32,628 bases of DNA from Verrucomicrobiaceae bacterium E54 (lineage in GTDB: Bacteria; Verrucomicrobiota; Verrucomicrobiia; Verrucomicrobiales; Akkermansiaceae), in assembly GCA_022548915.1 (NCBI GenBank), contig JAKZES010000060.1:1-32628 (forward strand). The letters run 5' to 3'. The notes under the pieces were generated by a model. That model saw nothing but the letters and a program-made list of their open reading frames with translations, was not told the origin of the DNA and ran no database searches. Shown here piece by piece: positions 1 through 8,976 of this stretch. Made by a program: the position numbers and the translations under genes. Within the stretch, counting starts at the first letter, position 1. Each line of letters begins with the position of its first letter.

Positions 1-25
1 TCCGCCGCCACGGACAGGAGAAAAA

Positions 26-2338
26 TCAATCGCGAAGGGCATAATCGAGAATCAGGTTGGTGCTGCCGGCCGACAGGGGGATTTTCACGATCACCTCGCG
101 CGAATCCTCCCCGCCGGAAGCGGTGCGCAAGCTCACCCCGGCATCCGATGGCATTTCATGAATGGCGAGCTGCAGCTTGGGCGTCTGGAAGACCGAGGGC
201 GAGACCTGCTCGAGAGAACCGGTCAGCGCACGGAAATACAGCGTCGCCGGCTCCCCGGTTTCGAAGCTAAGGGTTCGGCGCAGCACCTGTCCCTCAGCCG
301 ATGTCTCCGGCACGGCGATGTCGGTGATGGCCACCTTCCCACTGTGATAGCGGAAGGTCGGGACGCCCGAGTCATCGAGCGAGTAACCCTTGAAGGCATA
401 GCCATACTGACGCGGATAGAGCGGGTCGGGATTGGCCGGTGCTTCCTTGGTCCGCACCGGCATCGCCGGCCACGGGTCCATCGGCTCGGCCAGCAGGCTG
501 ACGTCCTGGGTCATTTGGACGGGTCTGCCGACCGGGTTGAAGTCCCCCGCCCCCTGGCCTCGCCAGTTCACCCTGACGAACTCACCCTTCCAGATCGCCG
601 ACAGCGTCCCGTTCTGGGCGTTGAACGCGAAGTTGAGCCCTCCGGGATGTCCCACCGCAATGCCCCGGTATCCGGCCACCCTGCTTCGACCACGGTAAAC
701 CCGGGTCTCGTCTTCGACGACCAGCGACGAATCCTCCGCCTTCAGGCCATCCGGGTCGCGGGCCGAACGGCCGAGCGAGAAGTAATGATACAGCGCGCGC
801 AGTTGCTCCTCGGTGTCGCCCTCGAGGATTTCGGTCTGCACCGCCTGACCGCCGGGCCAGAATGAGGGCATGATGATGCCCGGCCGGACCTGCGATGGCG
901 CCCGCATGAACATGTCGAACCACGCCGGCTGCAAGCGCTGGTAGGTCGTCATCAGGTCGATGCCCTTCATGCCCGGGCCCTCCTTGCCGTTGAAGTTGTG
1001 GCAGGCGATGCAGTTGAGTCCCTTGTTGCCGACCAGCAGGTGCCCGCCATTCCGGATCATCGGTCCCGACTCGCGGTCCAGCGGTGGATACTCGAGGGGC
1101 TCGAGGTGATCGACCTCGGCAAAGTGATCCGGCAGTCCCTCCAGGGCCACCTCTCCGTACACCGGCATCCGGGCAAGCATGTAGGGACGCACGCGCTCCC
1201 CGTTGTAGAGCACCTTGTTGAGCCACTCGCGGCGCAGCTTGGCACCGACCAGGGTCAGCTGCGGCGGGATGCGCGACTCGTTGCCGAGCGCCTCCTCGGT
1301 GCTGCCGAAATAGGCATCGCGGTCAGGATGGACACCTCCGAAGTCGTCGCGCTGATGACAGGCGATGCAGTTCAGTTGAGTCAGCTTGCGCTTCACCCGC
1401 TCATCGGCGGAAACGGGTTCGGAAGCCGCCTTCAATGCCGCCCGGATCATCTCGCGCTGCTCGTCGCTGAGTTGGTAGTCCGGCGCGGATTCCGGCATGG
1501 CCGAGAGGCAGCCTTGATCCAGTCGCATCGCAGGACCGGCTGCCGGAGCCGAGGGAGTCTTCGGGAAATCCGCTTCCACCGACGGCGGTTCGTGGCACGC
1601 CACGCAACGCATTTCGAAGAAGGCCTTGCGGCCGGCGGCGATGCGGGCGTCGTCGCGCTTGGGCAGGGCCGTCGGCTCACCCGCGGCCGGGCTCGCTTGC
1701 ACGAGGAAGGCGGCGATGGCTTCGGCCTCCTTCTTCTGCAGGCCAAGATCGGGCATCCGGCCGGCAGGACGCACGGTCAGCGGGTGATGCAGGAACTCCG
1801 CGAGCCCCGAAAGTTGATACTTGCTGCCGACATGACCGAGCCCGACGTCGCCCGGCAGTGGCTTTCCGTCACCCGACTTGGGGCTGTGACAAGCGACACA
1901 ACCCACCTCGTGAAAGAGCTCGCCACCACGCTTGGCATCGGCTTCCCCGGGCGGTCCGGCTTTCTCCGACTTCCCTGGCGCGAGAAGATACGCGGTCAAC
2001 GAATCGGCAAGCTCGCTCCGCTCTTCCTCTTCCAGACCGTGGAGCAGATCCGGCATCCGGGTTCCAGGGTCGTGCGCCGACGGTGCCGCGATGAACTTCC
2101 GGATGAAGCCGGGATCGAGGCGATCCGCCAGACCATTCAGACGTGGACCTGCCAGCGGCGGGGCGTCCCCCATGCCGTCGTGACATGAGGCACAGCGCAG
2201 CTCCTCGATCAGGACCGATCCCTGCCCGGCGGCATCCAGCGGATGCTTGCCATGAAACCCCGGAATGGCGGGCGGCGCTGCCAGCGCGCCTGAGACCAGG
2301 CCGAGGGCGGTGAGAAAAAAATGCGGTCTTCCGGGCAC
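26..2338 (-). CDS. Exported five-heme c-type cytochrome with large C-terminal domain
   Basis: Probable periplasmic electron-transfer protein of about 770 residues. Five CXXCH heme c sites are visible, with the first Cys at about residues 49, 147, 245, 324 and 443 (CASCH, CVACH, CVACH, CIACH, CIACH). The first two heme domains are followed by RMPDL at about 95 and 195, whose Met is the likely distal ligand. After the last heme, roughly 320 residues lack further CXXCH sites and look like a beta-rich domain often attached to such cytochromes in Planctomycetota/Verrucomicrobiota. I place the start at the GTG at 2338, directly before a hydrophobic signal peptide (PHFFLTALGLVSGALA). The frame stays open further upstream but then overlaps the preceding gene and has no signal-like start. 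It lies 62 bp behind the BNR_4 gene on the same strand, so co-transcription is likely. The electron donor and any catalytic activity of the tail are unknown; a sugar or alcohol dehydrogenase partner is possible but none is adjacent. Confidence 0.85.
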   Translation of the reverse strand: MPGRPHFFLTALGLVSGALAAPPAIPGFHGKHPLDAAGQGSVLIEELRCASCHDGMGDAPPLAGPRLNGLADRLDPGFIRKFIAAPSAHDPGTRMPDLLHGLEEEERSELADSLTAYLLAPGKSEKAGPPGEADAKRGGELFHEVGCVACHSPKSGDGKPLPGDVGLGHVGSKYQLSGLAEFLHHPLTVRPAGRMPDLGLQKKEAEAIAAFLVQASPAAGEPTALPKRDDARIAAGRKAFFEMRCVACHEPPSVEADFPKTPSAPAAGPAMRLDQGCLSAMPESAPDYQLSDEQREMIRAALKAASEPVSADERVKRKLTQLNCIACHQRDDFGGVHPDRDAYFGSTEEALGNESRIPPQLTLVGAKLRREWLNKVLYNGERVRPYMLARMPVYGEVALEGLPDHFAEVDHLEPLEYPPLDRESGPMIRNGGHLLVGNKGLNCIACHNFNGKEGPGMKGIDLMTTYQRLQPAWFDMFMRAPSQVRPGIIMPSFWPGGQAVQTEILEGDTEEQLRALYHYFSLGRSARDPDGLKAEDSSLVVEDETRVYRGRSRVAGYRGIAVGHPGGLNFAFNAQNGTLSAIWKGEFVRVNWRGQGAGDFNPVGRPVQMTQDVSLLAEPMDPWPAMPVRTKEAPANPDPLYPRQYGYAFKGYSLDDSGVPTFRYHSGKVAITDIAVPETSAEGQVLRRTLSFETGEPATLYFRALTGSLEQVSPSVFQTPKLQLAIHEMPSDAGVSLRTASGGEDSREVIVKIPLSAGSTNLILDYALRD

Positions 2339-2400
2339 CCGCGGAGGGTAGCGGGCAAGGACATCGGGTCCAGTCCGATCCTTGCTCCGCGAATCCTGCT

Positions 2401-3750
2401 TCAAGGCTTCAGGGTGAGCTTGTGCAGCCTCAACATCGAGGGCCCGGGCAGCGGCGGCTTGCGCGGTCCGTCGCGGTTCGCCCCGAGGGTCTCCCACTGG
2501 AGAATGTAGCGGACCGATGGGTCCCCCGAATCGCCATGGTCCTCCTCGCGGTGGATGCCCATTCCCTTGAAGTCGCTTTCCAGCCGATCCAGCTCGCGCG
2601 GAATCGTCCGACCGACCGAGACCCGTCTCGCCACCGGACGCAAAGTCTTCTCATCGACGAACAAGCGTCCTCCCCCGTGGTCACGATGACGGAAACTCAC
2701 CGTGAAAAGGCCCTCGTCCACCTGGGACAACGCAGTGACCCGGATGCCGATGAAGCCCATCGAACCGTTGCCGCTGAATTTGATCGGTTCGTTCCAATCG
2801 GTCAGCTGCCGACAGTGCCACTTCCCATTTTCCGGGCGCGCGGCGTAGATCTGCATGTGCCCCTCGGCATCGGACTTGTGGTAGGTGATCAGCGGGCGTC
2901 CGCCGGAATCGAATGACAGCTTCGCACCCCCATTGATGATGCCTCCTCCGCTCGGAATCGGATCGACCAAAAGCGACTCCTCCCCGATCACGATCGGCAG
3001 CTTGACCGACTTCCCGAAGGCCGACTCCCACCGTTTCAGGTCCGGGCTTCGCGCGTAGGAAAGATGGTGGTTGGTCGCGCAGTCGGGCGTGTGGCGCCAG
3101 ACCCAGATCATGTGGAACCAGCCATCCGGTCCCCGGACCGGCGCGGTCGGATACGCGTTGCGCTCCCCTTCACCGTCGAGAACGGGCACGTCGAGCAACC
3201 GGGACCAGCGACGGCTTTCCGGATCGTAGCGGTTCCACAGCCTCTTGCCCTTCCCCGATCCGCCGTCCCGGTAGTTGAAGATCAGGGTGCCCTCGTGGTC
3301 GGTCAGGAACTTCGGGTAGGTCACCCGCTTCTCCTGCTTTCCGACCATCGGCGCCCGCTCCAGGGTCGTAACATCGCCGGTCTCACGGGTGCGGAAATAG
3401 ACCAGCGGCACGCAGTGCATGTTGCCCGAGACGTGGAGCTGCCCATCGTCGTCGACCGCCATCGTGATGTAGTTGTGCGAATCCCAACCCACCTTCGATG
3501 GCAGGACCTGATAGGTCCACTCAGCGGCATCCAACAAACGCGACGCAACGGTCATTCGGCGCTCCTCATCGAAGTAGGCGACATACTGCCGCCCGCCATG
3601 CGTCAGCAGGCAGAAGCCCACGGGAAAATCCGCCGGCACACGGGCGATGTCGAGGGACTCCGCCAGCTTGAAGGACGGAGTGGCCTTCGGAACCGCCAGG
3701 ACCACTGCCGTGAGGGAGATGAAAAGCAGGAGGGGCAGACTTCGACTCAT
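2401..3750 (-). CDS. Secreted BNR_4-family seven-bladed beta-propeller protein (possible polysaccharide lyase or glycosidase)
   Basis: A 449-residue exported protein. The ATG at 3750 begins a clear signal peptide (MSRSLPLLLFISLTAVVLA). The open frame continues upstream but only into an intergenic repeat, so that extension is rejected. The body matches the BNR_4 repeat family: WDSHNYITMAVDDDGQLHVSGNMH-type segment at about residues 89-112 (His92 and His112), followed by YPKFL, FNYRDGGSG and a WVWRHTPDC stretch. BNR_4 propellers include PL24/PL25 ulvan lyases and are close to GH145-type rhamnosidases, where the active-site His lies in comparable segments; many members are uncharacterised. In its setting beside sulfatases and glycosidases, a role in acidic-polysaccharide breakdown is a reasonable inference, but neither lyase nor hydrolase activity can be assigned from sequence alone. 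It precedes the cytochrome gene by 62 bp. Confidence 0.85.
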   Translation of the reverse strand: MSRSLPLLLFISLTAVVLAVPKATPSFKLAESLDIARVPADFPVGFCLLTHGGRQYVAYFDEERRMTVASRLLDAAEWTYQVLPSKVGWDSHNYITMAVDDDGQLHVSGNMHCVPLVYFRTRETGDVTTLERAPMVGKQEKRVTYPKFLTDHEGTLIFNYRDGGSGKGKRLWNRYDPESRRWSRLLDVPVLDGEGERNAYPTAPVRGPDGWFHMIWVWRHTPDCATNHHLSYARSPDLKRWESAFGKSVKLPIVIGEESLLVDPIPSGGGIINGGAKLSFDSGGRPLITYHKSDAEGHMQIYAARPENGKWHCRQLTDWNEPIKFSGNGSMGFIGIRVTALSQVDEGLFTVSFRHRDHGGGRLFVDEKTLRPVARRVSVGRTIPRELDRLESDFKGMGIHREEDHGDSGDPSVRYILQWETLGANRDGPRKPPLPGPSMLRLHKLTLKP

Positions 3751-3829
3751 GGCATGAATGCCTGTGGATACCGCCGACTGCCAACCCAACCTTTCACCCG
3801 GGAACCCGCACAAGACCTCGTGAGGAGGG

Positions 3830-3987
3830 GAGTGGCGCTTTCCAAGCGCCATGGCGGGGCATGGCGGTCGCCAGACCGCGGTGAAAGGCCGAGTTCAGGA
3901 TCGGCTTCCGACGGAAAGGGAACGGCCGGCCTAACCCTGCGGCTGGAAGCCGCCTCTCCAGGGCATGGCGCTTGGAAAGCGCCACTC
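3830..3987. repeat. Compound hairpin repeat, copy A (BIME-like)
   Basis: This holds most of the 301-bp gap between the BNR_4 gene and the DUF6288 gene. It is bounded by the hairpin TGGCGCTTTCCAAGCGCCA (3833-3851, 8-bp stem, TCC loop) and its reverse complement (3966-3984). Inside are two more hairpins: GCGGTC/GACCGC (3864-3879) and GCGGCT-GGA-AGCCGC (3939-3953). Copy B at 8779-8935 has the same parts in inverse order, so it is the same element inserted in the other orientation. The rest of the gap (3751-3829, 3988-4051) shows nothing recognisable. Confidence 0.85.
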
Positions 3988-4051
3988 CCCTGGCGACAGC
4001 CGCCGTGGTCCGGTGGGACTCCCGGCACCGCGACCCGGCACCTCCCCGACT

Positions 4052-7000
4052 CTACTCGACCTCGAGGGGCGGAACCTTCATGCGCTGCAGGAAGAGGCTG
4101 ATGTTGCCACCGTACTTCTTGCTGCGCGGATGGTGCTTCTTGAAGGTGATGGCGGCGAGGTCCACCTGGCCGTCGGCAAACTCGGGCCACCACTCCTTCG
4201 GGATGACCCGGCCGATCGGCCGCGAACCGCCGCGGCGGTCCACGCCGTTTTGATCGTCGATGAAAAGCCTGCCGTTCACATACACCTGATATCCCCCGCC
4301 CGAGCCGACGTGGGAAATGCCGCCATGAACCAGGCGGTAGCGATAGCCTTCCTCGAAGGTCGGAAAGTCGAAGGTGCCGCGGATCAGCAGCACGTCCTTC
4401 TCCCACAGCGTCTGGACCGGGTCGCCGCACTTGCAGAATGACAACCCGCAGTCGCTGCGCGATCCGGCGATCATGCCCTTTTCGCCATCGGCGGCACCGA
4501 AGGGAGCCTGCCCGGTCTTCCAACCGGAAGCCCGGGGATCAAAGCCCACCGCATGCCACTCTTCCATCCCGGAAGGGAAGGTCACTTCGCGAAAGCGACC
4601 CAGACGGTCATCCGGCTCCATGAACTTCTCGGGGGGATCAAAGCTGTGGTATTGCCACACCATCTCGTTCGGGTGGGGGCCGAAATCCCGCCAGTCGAAT
4701 TCATCGACCCCGACCTTGCGGTAGAGTTCGGTGAGCCCCTCCATCTTGCCGCCCCCGACCTCCTCGCTGACCGCCTCCTTCAGCAGGGTCCCGCGGTTCT
4801 TCTTCACGTAGGCCGGGATCAGGTTGCCGCCCACCGCCTCGTCGACGACCCTCCGCAGCTCCGGGCTGAGTTGTTCCGGATCGGCTTGGAGGAAGATCTC
4901 CTTGAAGGGCAGATCCTGGTCGGGATAGCGCTGTCTTCCGATCTGATAGAGCGTGTCGTACCCGCCGGGCAGCTTCGCCAGCGAATCGGCCAGGGCCTCG
5001 CGGGTCATCGGATTGACGACATTTTCAACCCGCCCCGAGTGGTGGTCGTACTCGACAAAATCGACGTAGGCCTCCTTCAGGCATTCCCGCGCCAGTTGCT
5101 GCACCTTCGGCGGGGCACTGCGCAGGTTTTCCGGCAGCGGCCCCCAGCGGAACTGCCCGGAGAGGCTGTATTGATAGTTGGTCTGCAGGAGTTTCCCGAT
5201 CGCCGGAAGCACTTTCTCGTAGCACCGCTCGTCGCCCACCACCGGTGCCAGCGCCCCGAGCGCGGAATGCTGAAGCCACCATTCCTCGTGCGCAAGGAAG
5301 GGGAGGATCCGGTCAACCTGGCCGACGATCCAATCCTTCGGCGCCTTGCCCACCGCCTGGATCGCCATGTCCTTCACGAACCACGACTCCGCCGGATCAT
5401 CGATCATGCCGATCACATGATCGAAAACCGCACGCGACATCAGCGGGTCCGCCCCGCTGTCCAAACCTTCGAGAGCGGCACGCCGCACGCGTGCATCGTC
5501 GCAGGCCAGCAACTCCATCAGCAAGGCCTCGCCGTGGTGGCCGATCGACCGCGCCGCGGTGCTCCGGACCACGATGTCCGGATGGCGGATGAATTTTCTC
5601 AACTGCCCCTCGTCCAGATCGCCCCCGCCAAGCCGACGCAGCATCGCCATGCCGGTATGGCCGGCGAAGGTCTCGGCGGAGAGGTCGTAGGTGCCGCCCT
5701 TCGGGCAGGCCGCGGGAGTGATCGACTGGAAATCATCGTCCTCCGCCGTGCCCCACGGCCGCTCGGGCAGGGCGTGGAGTTTCGAGAACTTCGTCGGAGG
5801 CGCACCCGTGAGGCGCAACGTCTTGCGCGGCACGGTGTAGGTGAAGGCGTAGCCGGCGCCCCACTCGGTGTTGTCGTAGCGGGCGCCACCGAGGATGCCG
5901 AAGGAGCCGTCGAATCGCCGCGACAGCTCGTAGTGCCAGCGCCGGTTGTCCATGAACTCGCGGTAGTGCTCCGGCAGTTCGTCGCGGACGAGTCCCATCG
6001 AGGCGCTGCGCCAGATCTCGCCGATGCCGCCGCCGGTGTGGCCGTGCAGCATGTAGGAGGTGCTGTAGAAGGCGAACTGCGCCGAGGCATCCCGGGCGCG
6101 GGCGTAGATCGACTTCTCGCCCCGCGGATCGAGCGCCGCCGCCGCCGCCATCGAAAAGGCCAGCTTGCCGTTCTTGCCGTTGTCGGTGTAGCCGCCTTCG
6201 GGCTTGCCCTTGCCGTAGGGCACGTTGCCCCGCGCCGAGTAGCGGTAGAAATGGGCGAGGACCCGCTGCAGCGTCTCGTCCGGCACTTCGGCCCCGCATT
6301 CCTTCGCCAGCATCAGGTAGCCGACGCACAAGGTGCCCGCCGCGTTGAGGTGACCCCCGCCGCCGCCGTAGCTCAGGCTCGCGGTCGGACCGCGTCCGGC
6401 CCAGCCACCGAAGTTCTCCATCTCGACCAGCTTGTCGGCCATCTTCTGGATCGCCGGCAGGACCTCGGCATCGCCGGTGCGCAGGTAGTACTCACAAAGC
6501 GCCAGGCCGCCGTAGCCGATGTGCCACGGATACGACGAGCCCCCGTCATGCGCCCGCGCCCACTGGCGGACATGCTCGAGGTCGCTCGCATCGCCGGTCG
6601 AAAGCAGGAACAGCATCCCGAGACCGGCAAATCCCTGGTCCGCCCCGGGCTGCTTGAGATAGTCCGCGTAGTTGCGGACGATCTTCTCGGACTTCGGACA
6701 ATCGAGCGGCCATGTCGCGCTGTATTCACCCATCACCGGGATCGTCACCACCACCTCGCGGGCCTCGCCACCCGGTTCGCCGGATACCGCCATCACCAAC
6801 CGGCCATCGCTCGCCTCGGCCTCGGTGATCCAGTTGCCGAGTTGGATGCGGGGGTCGATGTCGGCCAATTTTGCGCCATTGATGCTCTGGATGAACATCC
6901 CCGGCTCGAGTTGCGCCGCGGCGGCAGGAGAGCCGACTTCGACACCCTTGATGCGCATCGTAAAAGCCGGCTGCAGCAAGTCGAGGCTGATGCCGATCGG

Positions 7001-7141
7001 GCCGACCCGGGTCAGGTGGGTCACCGGTGTCTGTTCCCCGGGGCGGAGGGAGAACAAGCCGTGCTCGTTCTTGTAGAAAGGTTCCGCGGCCAGCGAGCCG
7101 GCGCAGCCGAGGGTCAGAAGAATCGGGGCGATGGTTTTCAT
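4052..7141 (-). CDS. DUF6288 exported protein: PDZ, alpha/alpha toroid, HEAT-like repeats, C-terminal jelly-roll-like region
   Basis: A 1029-residue protein, unusually large for this window. The ATG at 7141 begins a signal peptide (MKTIAPILLTLGCAGSLAA). A PDZ-like module follows at about residues 60-135 (GVEVGSPAAAAQLEPGMFIQ, SINGAKL). Residues about 140-450 form a helical, glycine-rich region resembling an alpha/alpha toroid (WHIGYGGLALCEYYL, YTDNGKNGKLAFSMAAAAA, HTGGGIGEIWR). Residues about 520-650 look like HEAT repeats (VVRSTAARSIGHHG, RRAALEGLD). The last 150 residues resemble a carbohydrate-binding jelly roll (YQVYVNGRLFIDD). DUF6288 proteins occur mainly in Planctomycetota and Verrucomicrobiota and have no established activity that I know of. 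The gene follows the sulfatase by 85 bp on the same strand, suggesting they are made together. The toroid fold would suit a glycosidase or lyase, but I see no identifiable catalytic pair. Confidence 0.85.
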   Translation of the reverse strand: MKTIAPILLTLGCAGSLAAEPFYKNEHGLFSLRPGEQTPVTHLTRVGPIGISLDLLQPAFTMRIKGVEVGSPAAAAQLEPGMFIQSINGAKLADIDPRIQLGNWITEAEASDGRLVMAVSGEPGGEAREVVVTIPVMGEYSATWPLDCPKSEKIVRNYADYLKQPGADQGFAGLGMLFLLSTGDASDLEHVRQWARAHDGGSSYPWHIGYGGLALCEYYLRTGDAEVLPAIQKMADKLVEMENFGGWAGRGPTASLSYGGGGGHLNAAGTLCVGYLMLAKECGAEVPDETLQRVLAHFYRYSARGNVPYGKGKPEGGYTDNGKNGKLAFSMAAAAALDPRGEKSIYARARDASAQFAFYSTSYMLHGHTGGGIGEIWRSASMGLVRDELPEHYREFMDNRRWHYELSRRFDGSFGILGGARYDNTEWGAGYAFTYTVPRKTLRLTGAPPTKFSKLHALPERPWGTAEDDDFQSITPAACPKGGTYDLSAETFAGHTGMAMLRRLGGGDLDEGQLRKFIRHPDIVVRSTAARSIGHHGEALLMELLACDDARVRRAALEGLDSGADPLMSRAVFDHVIGMIDDPAESWFVKDMAIQAVGKAPKDWIVGQVDRILPFLAHEEWWLQHSALGALAPVVGDERCYEKVLPAIGKLLQTNYQYSLSGQFRWGPLPENLRSAPPKVQQLARECLKEAYVDFVEYDHHSGRVENVVNPMTREALADSLAKLPGGYDTLYQIGRQRYPDQDLPFKEIFLQADPEQLSPELRRVVDEAVGGNLIPAYVKKNRGTLLKEAVSEEVGGGKMEGLTELYRKVGVDEFDWRDFGPHPNEMVWQYHSFDPPEKFMEPDDRLGRFREVTFPSGMEEWHAVGFDPRASGWKTGQAPFGAADGEKGMIAGSRSDCGLSFCKCGDPVQTLWEKDVLLIRGTFDFPTFEEGYRYRLVHGGISHVGSGGGYQVYVNGRLFIDDQNGVDRRGGSRPIGRVIPKEWWPEFADGQVDLAAITFKKHHPRSKKYGGNISLFLQRMKVPPLEVE

Positions 7142-7226
7142 GAATGGGATCGGAACCCGGCGGGAACTGCCGGAATGATGGCCGGATACGCCGGAGGTGG
7201 CGCCCTCCTCTCGGATCGGCCCCGGA

Positions 7227-8759
7227 TTATCGGTCGGTCGGCGCGCTGCGACCGGACCCGCGGGTCTCGTCCAGCAACTTCTTCAGCTCGGCGACTCTCT
7301 CCGGGTAGCGCTCGACGAGGTTGACCGTTTCGCCGGGATCGGTGGCGAGATCGTAGAGCTGGCCGGGCGTGTCGGGCGCGGTGTCCTCAATGATCCAATC
7401 CTCGGGAATGCTCCAGTTCTTGCTGCCCTTGCGGTCGTAGCGGTTGCCGCCGGAACCCTTGTGATCGAGGTATTTCCACGGCCCCCGGCGGATGGCGAGG
7501 TCAAGCGACCAAGTCTGGTGCAGGGTGAACTCCCGGACGGGCGCATCGCGACCCTTCAACAAGGGCAGCACGCTCACGCTGTCCTCGCCGGCGGTCTCCG
7601 GCAGTTCGAAGCCGGTCACTTCCGCAAGGGTGGCGAAGAGATCGGTGAGGCAAACCGTCTCGCGGATGGTCCGGCCCGCCGGGGAAACCCCGGGCCAGCG
7701 AACCAGCATGGGCACCCGGTGACCGCCCTCCCAGTTGTCGCGCTTCACCCCGCGCCAGGGGCGGGCGCCGTCGTGATCGTGAAGATCGCGCATGTGGATC
7801 ACCGTGCCGACCTCCGGACCATTGTCGCTAGTCACGATGACGATCGTGTTCTTCGCCAGTTCGAGACGATCGAGTGCCTTCATCAAGTCACCGACGTGCC
7901 CATCGAACTGCGCGATGAAGTCGCCGTGCGCCCCCTTCCCCGTCGTCCCCTGGAATCGTTTCGAGGGAAACGAGGGCAGGTGCACCGCCTGGGTCGAGTG
8001 CATGAGGAAGAAGGGCTGATCCGGCTTCTCCTTCGCGTGGCTTTCGAGAAACCCGATGCTCTTCCCGAGGAAAATCTCGTCGATTTCCTCCATGTCGAAG
8101 TCCGGCGCGATCAGGCCCTCGCGGCAGTCGAAGGACCACGGGTGCTCCGGCAGCGTCGAGCGGTCGAGCAGCTTCGTCGGTGGCACCGGGATGCGGTCGC
8201 CGTCGATGAAGGCATAAAGCCAGTCGGTGGTCGGGCAGCAGGCGGTGCCGAAGAACTCGTCGAACCCGTGGCTCACCGGCCCGCCTTCGATGGCCCGCGA
8301 GTAGTCGATCCGCTTCACCGGCTCGAGACCGTCCTTGTGGATCGGCTTCCCATCCTTGTCGAAGAAGGTCATGCCGATGTGCCACTTGCCGAAAAGCGCG
8401 GTGCGGTAGCCCTTTTCGCGCAGCATCTCCGGCAGCGTCAGGCGGCCCTCCTCGATCAGGCACGGTCCTCCAGCCCCGGTGAACACCCCGCGATAGGGAA
8501 TCCGGAAGGCCATGCGGCCGGTCAGCAGGCTGTAGCGCGACGGGGTGCAAACCGTCGACGGGCTGTGCGCATCGGTGAAGCGCAGCCCTTCCCCGGCGAG
8601 TCGGTCCAGATGCGGGGTCTCGATCTTCGCCTCCGGGTTGTAGCAGGAGATGTCACCGAACCCGAGGTCGTCGGCAAAGATGAGCAGGATGTTGGGCGGG
8701 GCCGCGCCGAGGCATGAGACGAGAGAGAGACCCATGAAAATCCGGACAAGCGACTTCAT
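7227..8759 (-). CDS. S1-family formylglycine sulfatase, probably lipid-anchored or periplasmic
   Basis: A 510-residue type I sulfatase. The metal-binding start NILLIFADDLGFGD lies at about residues 23-36 and the active-site signature CTPSR-YSLLTGR begins at Cys71, the residue converted to formylglycine. GKWHIG and a later TSDNGPE segment complete the family pattern. It should hydrolyse sulfate esters, and by context a carbohydrate substrate is likelier than a steroid or aryl sulfate. The ATG at 8759 begins a signal sequence with LVSC at 13-16, which fits a lipobox, although cleavage after LGAA is also possible. The frame runs upstream only through repeat copy B, so that extension is rejected. 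It is divergent from the GH110 gene and upstream of DUF6288. Its formylglycine-generating enzyme is not in this window. The sulfated substrate cannot be named from sequence. Confidence 0.93.
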   Translation of the reverse strand: MKSLVRIFMGLSLVSCLGAAPPNILLIFADDLGFGDISCYNPEAKIETPHLDRLAGEGLRFTDAHSPSTVCTPSRYSLLTGRMAFRIPYRGVFTGAGGPCLIEEGRLTLPEMLREKGYRTALFGKWHIGMTFFDKDGKPIHKDGLEPVKRIDYSRAIEGGPVSHGFDEFFGTACCPTTDWLYAFIDGDRIPVPPTKLLDRSTLPEHPWSFDCREGLIAPDFDMEEIDEIFLGKSIGFLESHAKEKPDQPFFLMHSTQAVHLPSFPSKRFQGTTGKGAHGDFIAQFDGHVGDLMKALDRLELAKNTIVIVTSDNGPEVGTVIHMRDLHDHDGARPWRGVKRDNWEGGHRVPMLVRWPGVSPAGRTIRETVCLTDLFATLAEVTGFELPETAGEDSVSVLPLLKGRDAPVREFTLHQTWSLDLAIRRGPWKYLDHKGSGGNRYDRKGSKNWSIPEDWIIEDTAPDTPGQLYDLATDPGETVNLVERYPERVAELKKLLDETRGSGRSAPTDR

Positions 8760-8778
8760 GGAGCGAGCCTGAGCGAGG

Positions 8779-8935
8779 GAGTGGCGCTTTCCAAGCGCCA
8801 TACCATGGAGAAGCGGCTTCCAGCCGCAGGATCGAGCCGACCCCTCCCTTCCCGACGGAGTGAAACCCGCAGCCGGCGTTCCACCGCGGTCTGGAGACCG
8901 CCACGCCCCGTCATGGCGCTTGGAAAGCGCCACTC
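8779..8935. repeat. Compound hairpin repeat, copy B, inverted relative to copy A
   Basis: Outer hairpins are TGGCGCTTTCCAAGCGCCA (8782-8800) and its complement (8914-8932). The inner ones are GCGGCT-TCC-AGCCGC (8813-8827) and GCGGTCT-GG-AGACCGC (8886-8901). The inner order is reversed relative to 3830-3987, and the reverse complement aligns with copy A over about 155 bp with scattered differences. It fills most of the 217-bp divergent promoter region between the sulfatase and GH110 genes, leaving about 20 bp on the sulfatase side and about 40 bp on the GH110 side for promoters. Confidence 0.85.
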
Positions 8936-8976
8936 CCCCATGAAAGCCGCCGGGGCCCGGTGCGGTAGATTGGGCC

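Noticed and set aside
4553-7324. 923-codon open frame on the plus strand
   Set aside because: It is antisense to the DUF6288 gene, His/Arg/Val-rich, with no domain; high-GC third-position bias opens such shadow frames.
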